From: JABDIY01 sp963803875
GTDB lineage: Bacteria; Actinomycetota; Acidimicrobiia; Acidimicrobiales; SZUA-35
Direction of reading: 5' to 3'
Assembly (NCBI GenBank): GCA_963803875.1
Contig: CAWDOA010000008.1
Coordinates: 310,001 to 374,000, forward strand
DNA: 64,000 nt
Under the pieces are notes generated by a model. The model ran no database searches, was not told where the DNA came from, and saw only the letters and a program-made list of their open reading frames with translations. The first letter of the stretch is position 1; every line of letters begins with the position of its first letter. Of this stretch, positions 1 through 8,000 are shown in pieces. The position numbers and the translations under genes are program-made.

Positions 1-232
1 GGCGACCGGCGGATCAGCTTCTGCTGCACTCACCCACCTCAAGGCCAGCGGAGCCAGGAAGCTGCGGCTGCTCTGCATCATCGGCTCTCCAGAAGGTGTA
101 CGTACGGTGCACGCCGCTCACCCGGATGTTCCGATTACCTTGGCCGCTCAGGACCCCGGCCTCACGCCGAACGCCTACATCACGCCCGGACTGGGAGATG
201 CCGGCGACCGAATCTACGGGACCGATTCGTGA
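1..232 (+). CDS. upp: uracil phosphoribosyltransferase, C-terminal part (5' end outside window)
   Basis: This is the last 76 codons of an enzyme that converts uracil and PRPP to UMP in pyrimidine salvage. The frame opens with ATGGSA, part of the PRPP-binding loop (usually DPMLATGGSA). It ends in GLGDAGDRIYGTDS, the uracil-binding and C-terminal signature of UPRT. The in-between stretch IGSPEGVRTVHAAHPDV and ITLAAQDPGLTPNAYITPG is also family-typical. The stop lies three bases before cdd, so upp and cdd are very likely cotranscribed as a pyrimidine salvage unit. The N-terminal two thirds lies outside the window. Confidence 0.93.
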   Translation, partial: ATGGSASAALTHLKASGARKLRLLCIIGSPEGVRTVHAAHPDVPITLAAQDPGLTPNAYITPGLGDAGDRIYGTDS

Positions 233-235
233 GCC

Positions 236-676
236 ATGGACACTGATCCCGACACGCCCGAATCACTGTCTCAGTCGAAGCCGGACCGAATCGACTGGAA
301 CCGTCTCCGATCCGAGGCGGAGGAAATGACCACACATGCCTATGCCCCCTACTCGGGATTTCGAGTGGGAGCGGCGGCATTGACCACCACCGGCAAGATC
401 GTGCGCGGCTGCAACGTGGAAAACGTGAGTTATGGCCTCACCCTCTGCGCCGAGTGTGGCCTCGTCTCGGATCTGATGCAGCAGGCGGCGGGAAGGATCG
501 TTGCGGCGGCGGTCGTGTCGGGCTCGGGTGACTACTGCAGTCCGTGTGGACGGTGCCGCCAATTGCTGGTCGAGCACTCCACCAACGACGCCGTGATCGA
601 CACGCCAAGCGGCCCCACGCTCATCAGGGCGCTCCTTCCAGGCCACTTCGACCCGAACCGGCTCGAAGGGGGCTGA
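236..676 (+). CDS. cdd: cytidine deaminase
   Basis: Zinc hydrolase of 146 residues that deaminates cytidine and deoxycytidine to uridine forms in the cytoplasm. The zinc and catalytic motifs are visible: CNVENVSYGLTLCAECG (first Cys and the Glu of the CAE motif) and PCGRCRQLL (two Cys ligands). The YAPYSGFRVGAA stretch near residue 38 is the usual N-terminal substrate signature. The first 25 or so residues are an acidic extension before the conserved core, so the true start could be slightly downstream, but the ATG sits just after the upp stop. Together with upp, add and hpt in this window it supports active nucleoside salvage. Confidence 0.95.
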   Translation: MDTDPDTPESLSQSKPDRIDWNRLRSEAEEMTTHAYAPYSGFRVGAAALTTTGKIVRGCNVENVSYGLTLCAECGLVSDLMQQAAGRIVAAAVVSGSGDYCSPCGRCRQLLVEHSTNDAVIDTPSGPTLIRALLPGHFDPNRLEGG

Positions 677-739
677 CCGCAATTCACGGCGACAACCCCG
701 TGGGCAGCGCCACAGGCTGTGCTAGGCCAGCTACCTCGA

Positions 740-1432
740 TCAGGCAGATTCAAGTAGCGGCACAAGATCGGCCAGGCTGGCTAGCACCGGGACGTCGAGA
801 TTCTCCTCGGCATGTTCCAACGCCCATGTGTGATCGTGGGGTACGTGGATTGCGTGCCCGCCGATGGCAAGCACCGGTTCGATGTCGGACCGGGTCGAGT
901 TCCCAACCATCAGGAACCTGTCCGGTGTGGTGCCCAGCCCATTCACAATTCCCCGGTACGTCGCCGGATCCTTTTCGCTGACAATATGCACTGCCTCAAA
1001 GCGGTCGGCGAGGCCGCTGGCGGCGACTTTGGACTCCTGGTGGAACAGATCCCCTTTTGTGATGATGAGCAGTCGATGACGACCCGCGAGGCCGTCGAGA
1101 GTCTCCTCCACACCGGGAAGGAGCTCAACCGGGTGCTCCATCATCTCACGAGCCCATTGCACGATCTCGCCGAGTGCGGCGCTGGGGATATCACCCTCGG
1201 ATGCCTCAATGGCAGTCTCGATCATCGAGAGGGCGAAACCTTTCACGCCGTAGCCGAAATGGGCCAAGTTCTGCCGCTCACGTTGCAGGAGTCGTTCCGC
1301 CGTCTGCGACGCATCACACCACGGCGAGAGCAACGCATCGAAACGCTGCTGGGTCAGCACGAAGAAGGTCTCGGAGAGCCAGAGCGTGTCATCTCCGTCG
1401 AACGCGACAACGTCGATCTCACCGGGGTCCAT
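740..1432 (-). CDS. HAD-superfamily hydrolase (phosphatase-like)
   Basis: Cytoplasmic haloacid-dehalogenase-fold phosphatase of 230 residues. Motif I is FDGDDTLW (nucleophile Asp plus general acid Asp), motif II is LLIITKGD, the motif III lysine is in SEKDP, and motif IV is MVGNSTRSDIEP. A helical cap of about 80 residues follows motif I, as in phosphoglycolate phosphatase-like and pyrimidine 5'-nucleotidase-like members. The frame is open for 27 more codons upstream, but the start at the Met five residues before motif I fits the family best. The gene lies between cdd and add on the opposite strand, so a nucleotide substrate is possible; the substrate cannot be read from the sequence. Confidence 0.85.
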   Translation of the reverse strand: MDPGEIDVVAFDGDDTLWLSETFFVLTQQRFDALLSPWCDASQTAERLLQRERQNLAHFGYGVKGFALSMIETAIEASEGDIPSAALGEIVQWAREMMEHPVELLPGVEETLDGLAGRHRLLIITKGDLFHQESKVAASGLADRFEAVHIVSEKDPATYRGIVNGLGTTPDRFLMVGNSTRSDIEPVLAIGGHAIHVPHDHTWALEHAEENLDVPVLASLADLVPLLESA

Positions 1433-1625
1433 TCGGTGAGCGTACCGACGTCCGCCGATGCCGTAGCTCAGCCATTCCCCGATGCTGAATTTCCCATCGA
1501 GCGCAGCTTCCACCGAAGCCAGCGATCGCTGTCATCCAAGGTTCGGTTGGTCTTGCGCCGGAGCGTGTGACGGGTTTGGCCAATAGGTACAGATTCCCCC
1601 CCTCGCAGACCGATACCGTTGGACA

Positions 1626-2714
1626 ATGACGATCCCTACGCGAGACCAGATCCGAAGTGCGCCCAAGGTCCTGTTGCATGACCACCTCGACGGAGGCATG
1701 CGGCCCAGCACCGTGATCGAACTCGCCCAGGAGCAGGGATACACAGCTCTGCCGACCACCGACCCCGATGAGTTGGCGAGGTGGTTCACGCGCGGAGCGG
1801 ACCGCCGCAATCTCGTCCTCTACCTGGAGACCTTCGCTCATACGGTCGGTGTCACACAGACGCCAGACGGTCTGGCCCGCGCCGCGGCGGAGTGTGCAGA
1901 GGATCTCGCAGCTGACGGCGTGATCTATGCCGAGATCCGCTTCGCACCCGAGCTCCATACCCGGGCGGGCCTGACCCTCGACGAGGTCGTGGAGAGTGTG
2001 CTCGAAGGATTTCGCACCGGTGTAGCGACAGCAGCGGCGGCCGGGAATCGGATCATCATCGGGACGCTGGTGACGGCCATGAGAACCGCCGCCCACAGCC
2101 TCGAAATCGCCGAACTGGGAGTCCGTCACCGGGATGAGGGCGTGGTCGGGTTCGACATCGCCGGGGCAGAGGCCGGCTACCCCCCGACCATCCACCTCGA
2201 TGCATTCCAGTACATCATGCGTGAGAACTTCCACATCACAATCCACGCCGGAGAGGCGTTCGGGTTGCCGAGCATTCACGAGGCCTTGCAGTACTGCGGG
2301 GCCGAGCGATTGGGACATGGCGTCCGAATTGTCGACGACATATCTTTTGACGACGACGGGACTCCAGTTCTGGGGCGGCTGGCCAGCTACGTTCTGGACC
2401 GGCGTATCCCGTTGGAGATGTGCCCAACATCGAATGTGAACACCGGTGCTTCGGAGAGTTACGAGACACACCCGATCAAGCTGCTTCGCGACCTCCGCTT
2501 CCGGGTCACTGTCAACACCGACAATCGTCTGATGAGCAATGTGAGCATGACCGACGAATTCGAGAAGTCGTGCACCGCGTTCGATTGGGATCTGTCCGAT
2601 ATGCAATGGCTCACGACCAATGCCATGAAGAGCAGCTTCTGGCCCTTCCAAGAACGCCTCGAACTGATCAACAACGTGATCAAGCCGGGGTTCGCCGCAC
2701 TGCTGACCTCGTGA
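1626..2714 (+). CDS. add: adenosine deaminase
   Basis: Metal-dependent amidohydrolase of 362 residues that converts adenosine or deoxyadenosine to inosine forms. Residues seen are the HxH zinc motif in LLHDHLDGGMRP near residue 18, the substrate/zinc His in IHAGEAFG, the RLGHGVRI motif, and the Asp in VTVNTDNRL. The CPTSNVNTG motif is also present. The usual DD pair after NT is DN here, as in a subset of actinobacterial ADAs. It is full length for the family. Its stop overlaps the GTG start of the ABC ATPase (GTGA), so the two are probably translationally coupled. Confidence 0.95.
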   Translation: MTIPTRDQIRSAPKVLLHDHLDGGMRPSTVIELAQEQGYTALPTTDPDELARWFTRGADRRNLVLYLETFAHTVGVTQTPDGLARAAAECAEDLAADGVIYAEIRFAPELHTRAGLTLDEVVESVLEGFRTGVATAAAAGNRIIIGTLVTAMRTAAHSLEIAELGVRHRDEGVVGFDIAGAEAGYPPTIHLDAFQYIMRENFHITIHAGEAFGLPSIHEALQYCGAERLGHGVRIVDDISFDDDGTPVLGRLASYVLDRRIPLEMCPTSNVNTGASESYETHPIKLLRDLRFRVTVNTDNRLMSNVSMTDEFEKSCTAFDWDLSDMQWLTTNAMKSSFWPFQERLELINNVIKPGFAALLTS

Positions 2715-3505
2715 CGAACCTTCCTCCTCCCCCCTCAGTACCGAGTGGTCGTCCACCAGATGATCTGGCGGTCGCAATCAGAGGCCTGTACAAGTCGTTC
2801 GGCACCAAGGTTGCGGTCAACGGACTCGATCTCAGTGTGCCCCGTGGGACATTCTTCGGTCTCGTCGGACCGAACGGGGCGGGCAAGTCGACCACGTTGA
2901 AGATCGCCACCGGTCTGCTGCGTCCTGACCGCGGCGACGTGTGGGTGGCAGGTATGGATGTGTGGGCTGACCCGCGGGCGGTGAAAGCGACGATCGGTGT
3001 TGTTCCCGAAGACCTTCGCCTCTTCGAGCGCCTGACCGGTCAGGAACTTCTCGAGTACGTGGGACTCCTTCGGGGGTTCGATAGGGATGTCTGCCGAACC
3101 AGGGCAAATGAGCTGCTCGAGGTCATGGACCTCTCGGAGGCTGCCGGGCGGTTGGTGCTCGACTATTCGACTGGGATGCGCAAGAAGATCGCACTCGGAG
3201 CTGCCATTCTCCACCGCCCTTCCGTGCTCTTTCTCGACGAACCGTTCGAGAGTGTCGACCCGCTATCGGTTCGTGCGCTGCGGGAGATCCTCACCCAGCT
3301 GGTGCGAAACGGTGCCACGGTGGTGTTCAGCAGTCACGTCATGGAAGTCGTAGAGCGCCTGTGCGACCACGTGGCCGTCATCCACGCAGGCACCGCTGTG
3401 GCCGGGGGCCCAACCGGCGACGTGTGCCGCGGTCGTCGTCTCGAAGACGTGTTTGCCGAGGCTGTAGGGCACTCAGCTTCGACTCGAACGTTGGACTGGC
3501 TGTAG
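2711..3505 (+). CDS. ABC transporter ATP-binding protein
   Basis: ATPase subunit of an ABC transporter, about 264 residues. Walker A is VGPNGAGKST, the Q loop lies before DLRLFERLTG, the signature region is degenerate (DYSTGMRKK), and Walker B is SVLFLDEPFESVDP. The H-loop His is in VVFSSHVMEV. I chose the GTG at 2711, which overlaps the add stop, because the MTNLPPPP N-terminus leads directly into the nucleotide-binding domain; the frame upstream is an add shadow. The DrrA/CcmA-like architecture and the following permease suggest an exporter. The substrate is unknown. Confidence 0.93.
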   Translation: MTNLPPPPSVPSGRPPDDLAVAIRGLYKSFGTKVAVNGLDLSVPRGTFFGLVGPNGAGKSTTLKIATGLLRPDRGDVWVAGMDVWADPRAVKATIGVVPEDLRLFERLTGQELLEYVGLLRGFDRDVCRTRANELLEVMDLSEAAGRLVLDYSTGMRKKIALGAAILHRPSVLFLDEPFESVDPLSVRALREILTQLVRNGATVVFSSHVMEVVERLCDHVAVIHAGTAVAGGPTGDVCRGRRLEDVFAEAVGHSASTRTLDWL

Positions 3506-3515
3506 GACCGCCGGG

Positions 3516-5090
3516 ATGATCAGGGTATTCGCTTCGTTGCGATTGCGACTTCTAAGAAACATCTTCCAGACCGATGGTGCCTTGGCGTTTGTGATGTTCA
3601 GCATCTTGGCGCTGTTGCTTTCGCTGTCTGTCACGGTTGCGATCCTGGGGGCGGACGACATCGCACCCGGCCTGCTCCCGGTCATGGGAGCGGGACTGAT
3701 GATCGCGTGGACATTCGGCCCGCTCCTGTTCGGTGCATCGGACGAAACCATCGACACCACTCGACTGGCGTTGTTCCCGGTGCCGGCCCGACAGTTGGCG
3801 CCGGGCATGGCCGTGGCAAACCTCATCGGGCCCGGCCCCGCTGCAGTAGCCCTTCCATTCCTGGCGGCCGCGTTCCGGAGCGATGGAGCCTTACGGATTC
3901 TGGCCGGAATCGTGTCGGCTCTGACCACGGTCTTCCTTGCTTCGGTGCTTTCTCGCTGGGTGCAGACGGCCCTCGGTGGCCTCCTGAGGCAAAGAAACCG
4001 ACGCGACATGGTCGTTCTTTTCGCCGGGTTGTTCGCCGGCGTGATCGGTATCGGGTCCCAGGTCGTCCTTTTCGTGGGTTTCTCCGTGGATCGTCTTGCG
4101 GAATGGGGACGGCTAGCCCGCTGGCTGCCAGGAGGCTGGACAGGCTGGGGGCAGGAAATCCTCTACAACGACCCTCGCCGGTCCGCCGTGACCATCTCCC
4201 TCGGCGCCTCGGCGCTGTCCCTACTAGCGGCAGCTGTAGCAGCGTGGCGCTGGATCCAATCACTTGAGTTGGCCCTGACCGAAGTAACCGAGGGTGGTGT
4301 GGACGAGATCGGTCGCGCCCATTTCATGGACTCTGGTGGTGTGGTCGGTGCAGTTCTTCAGCGGCTCGGTCCGTACGGACCTGTGCTCGCCAAAGAGGTC
4401 CGGTATCTACGCCGTCACCCGCGCTACCGGGTTCAGGTCGTCTCCCAGTTCGTGGTGCTCATCGTGGGAGGGGCTCCGTTTCTGGCAGCCATCCTCGACC
4501 GCGATCCTGTCTCGGTTCTGGTGGCGTGCGTGCCGGCCCTCACGGCCGGGATAACGTCGTCGAACCTGTTGGGAGCTGACGGTCGGGCGCTGTGGGGCGA
4601 GGTCCTCGCCATCGACAGTTTGAAGACCCTGTTGCGGGGAAGGGCCCTTGCGTTCTTCGGACTCGGAGTCGGAGCGTCGACCGTAGTGATCCTGGGAACA
4701 GCGGCGTGGACCGGAGGATGGCGATTCGCGCCGGTTGCATTTGCGGCCAGCATCGGCATGGGTTTCGCCGGTGCCGGAACGGGCGCCTACACGTCCACCC
4801 TCGCACCTGTTCTCTTGCCCGACGAAACCAACCCAAACCCATTCGCCTCCGGTGACATGGGTCAGGGTTGTGTTGCCGGGATCTTCACCTTTGCAGGGGC
4901 CTTCGTCGGGCTCGCAACATCTGCGCCGATTCTGATAGGGCTCGCATACGCCCGAACCGAGCTCTGGGCCCAAGCGCTGGTTGTGTTGGCGGCGCCAATC
5001 TACGGTCTGGTGTTGTTCGTCTTTGCAACTGACCGAGCGGGCCGTCGCGCCGATCCGCGAACACCGGACTTGTTGGCAACCCTTACCTAG
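3516..5090 (+). CDS. ABC transporter permease (ABC-2-like exporter)
   Basis: Polytopic membrane protein of 524 residues, ten bases after the ATPase gene and so its likely partner. About 11-12 hydrophobic segments are visible, for example around residues 22-45, 53-72, 95-120, 170-190, 228-245, 325-345, 385-405 and 450-510. The soluble loop containing KEVRYLRRHPRYR resembles the half-repeat junction of exporters of the ABC-2 type with two fused permease repeats. Coupling to add may reflect only gene packing. The stop overlaps the convergent surface-protein stop by four bases. The transported compound cannot be inferred. Confidence 0.87.
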   Translation: MIRVFASLRLRLLRNIFQTDGALAFVMFSILALLLSLSVTVAILGADDIAPGLLPVMGAGLMIAWTFGPLLFGASDETIDTTRLALFPVPARQLAPGMAVANLIGPGPAAVALPFLAAAFRSDGALRILAGIVSALTTVFLASVLSRWVQTALGGLLRQRNRRDMVVLFAGLFAGVIGIGSQVVLFVGFSVDRLAEWGRLARWLPGGWTGWGQEILYNDPRRSAVTISLGASALSLLAAAVAAWRWIQSLELALTEVTEGGVDEIGRAHFMDSGGVVGAVLQRLGPYGPVLAKEVRYLRRHPRYRVQVVSQFVVLIVGGAPFLAAILDRDPVSVLVACVPALTAGITSSNLLGADGRALWGEVLAIDSLKTLLRGRALAFFGLGVGASTVVILGTAAWTGGWRFAPVAFAASIGMGFAGAGTGAYTSTLAPVLLPDETNPNPFASGDMGQGCVAGIFTFAGAFVGLATSAPILIGLAYARTELWAQALVVLAAPIYGLVLFVFATDRAGRRADPRTPDLLATLT

Positions 5091-8000
5091 GGTGCTTCCT
5101 CGCGCTCGGTGATCGCTTGGTGCAGCGGACGCATGTGTCGGCGGTCCACCCATACCGGTCCGACCGGTGATTCAACTTTCACCCGCTGTCCCTCTCCCAA
5201 ACCCATGAATCGGTACCGTGACCAGAGCATCGAGGCGTCGGCCCGTAGATAGGCGAAGGGATAGGTGCTGTTTCGGGTTGCATAGACCGGCAGAGTCTCA
5301 CCCGCATCGACCCCGACCACCACATTCACGGCCCGTTTGCGTTCCCACAAGACGAGCGGAACACCGAGGACGAAGATCCATGCACCAGCCAGGCCAATAG
5401 TTGTTGGCGGTATTTGGAACGAACCGGGAGCCCTGAGAAGACCGCCGATCCCCGATGAGAGGGAGAGCGTCGGTTGACCCGGCCCGTCTGACGGGGGTCC
5501 GAGTTCAGGCACCACGACGTTCATCGACGGCTCGTCCACAGGCAAACTCAACCTCGTCGGAGGTTGAGTGGTCGGATCCACCGTCGTGGGCACGATTGGC
5601 GCCGTTGTGGACGGTGTTGAAGTAGACGTAGACGTGGACGGAGTTGAAGTAGACGTAGAGGTGGAGGGACGTGATGTGGACGACGGAACGGTTGTTGTCG
5701 TGCCACCCCCAGTGACCGGTGGACTCGTGGTGGTTGGGAGCGTCACTTGAACAACGAACGACACGTCGGTCGACATCGACGGTGAGCCGCTGTCGCTCAC
5801 TCGGATCGTGACGTTCTGGGTGCCGACCGGGCCGGCGTTGTCCCATATCACCAGACCGCCAGGATCCACGATCATGCCTGGGGGACCTACGAGCACGACA
5901 TGACTGAGTGGTCCGTCCGGATCGGTGGCAGAAATCGGGATCTCGATCCGATCATCGATGAGGACGGTCCGATCCGATACCGCTGACACCACGGGAGGCG
6001 AGTTGGTCGCTACCGCGGTTGCGGTGACAGTCCATGTGTTCGATCCAGAGATCAAGTTGGGTTGGGTGGCAACCACCTGAACAGTTGAAGAGCCCGCTGC
6101 GGCTGGCGTGTAAGTGATCGTTCCCGATGATGGGTCGATCGTCATGCCTGCCGGCACAGTCCCCTGCAAAGACCAGGTCAGAGGCACGGCAGGGTCATCG
6201 GGATCGGACCCGGAGACGGGCTGTGATACCGGGGAGCCAACCGTGGTGCTACCGTCCGGGATCGGTGCGACGATCGGCGGCTGATCGCCTTCGATCACCG
6301 AAAGCGAGAACGTCTCGGACACTGTCACGCCGCCGCCGGTGAGGTCGAGGGTGATCGAGAAGCTCGACCCGCCGTCTGTTTCTCCAGGCGTCCACGCGAG
6401 TTCGCCGGTGGAGGGGTCAATCGTCATCCCGGTCGGCATGCCGCTGGCAGCCCAAGACACCGGAGAGCTGTCAGGATCGGATCCCACCGGTGAGAGACTG
6501 AACGGCGCTGACTCGGTGGCGCTCTGCGGTCCCGGGTTGGTGAGAACCGGCGGAAGAGCGCCCGTCACAGCAATCACCGGTCCAAATTCCGACGTGGATC
6601 CCGGGACGTTGGTCTGAGCGGCGGTCACATGGGTTTCGGCGAGAGCTGGGAACGTGGTGTCGATCGACCCATCGGGTTGGACAGAGGTTTGCAAGATACG
6701 TGTGGTTGCCAGTCCTGTTCCAGAGTTGCCGGCGTAGAGCTCGATGGAGCTGTCGGGGCACCCTGTACCGGTGAGATGCCAGGACGAACCGATCACTTCG
6801 ACGGCGATGACAGGAACATCGAGACCTTGGTTTCCGTAGCCGGGCGTGAGCCCACACCCGTCGCTGCCGTCATTGGCCGTGGGTCCGTCTGGGATATCGG
6901 GGATGGTCGGCCCGATCAAATCGATTGTCGCTGCCGGATTGATACCGGCTGCGATCGGGCCGTACGTGTTGCCGGTGACGGTGATCTGCGAGCCCGGACG
7001 GCCGATGGAAGGAACTGCGTTTTCACCGACGATGGCCACGGCTGATCCCACGCCGTTCAAGATCACGTTGTCCTGAACGACCGACCCGGTGCCATAGACA
7101 CGAATGCCGAATTGTTCACTACCTCCGCTGCCGAAGCCGTCGACCGTGTTGTCCGCAATCGTTACCGAGTTCGCAGTTTGAGGGAGATCGATTCCGCCGG
7201 CCCGGCTGCCCGAGATGTGATTGAGCGAGATCGTTCCCGCGCCACCTCCTGCCACAGTCACACCGTCTGAGGTGGCGGGCGCCGACTCCATGCCAGCCTG
7301 CAGAATCTGGTTCCGTTCGATCAGGAATCCTGGCTGGTCCGAGGCCACCATCACGGCGCTTTCCTTGGTGAATCCGATCACGTTCCTGCCAATTGTTGCT
7401 TGCTGACCACCTCGAACATGGACAGCCCGGTTGAGGCGGTTGCTCGTACCCGGATCTCCTTGGGTGGCGATGTCGACACCGAGCGCGGTGGTCGAGATCG
7501 TCGCCGAGCTCGTCGTGTCAGCTCCATCGACGCCCACTTCAATGCCGTCGTCGAATCCAAGCATCGCAACGTCTTCCACAACCGCCCTCGGCGCGTGTAC
7601 TCGAATACCGTCCATGGCGGGTTCGGTGGCTCGATTCCCCCAGAGCAACAACTCGGGAAGGTCGACCGTCCCGGTCATCTGACTGTTTGCCCCAACTGCG
7701 ACGTCGGGTCGCACAGCTGTGGCGGTGCCATCGATCCCGTTCACCGGTGAATTCCACTGGCGGGCGTCGCCGTTCACCGTCGTATCCGAGTCGGTGATCG
7801 ACGGCAGTCCCGCTGTGAGGATCATCTGCCACCAGGTGTGCCCGCCACCAGCGGCATTGGTGGGGACGGCCGGTGCGAATCGCATGGTGTTGGGACCGGC
7901 GACGGCATTTGCATTTTGTATGAACTGCCGCATCGTTCCCTGAACGGTTCGATTCCCTTCGGGGGCAAGATCGGTGTTGTCCCCACCTTCGAGGTTGGTG

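Noticed and set aside
1419..2777. 452-codon open frame antisense to add
   Set aside because: add carries all active-site motifs; the antisense frame has no domain and is a product of high GC.
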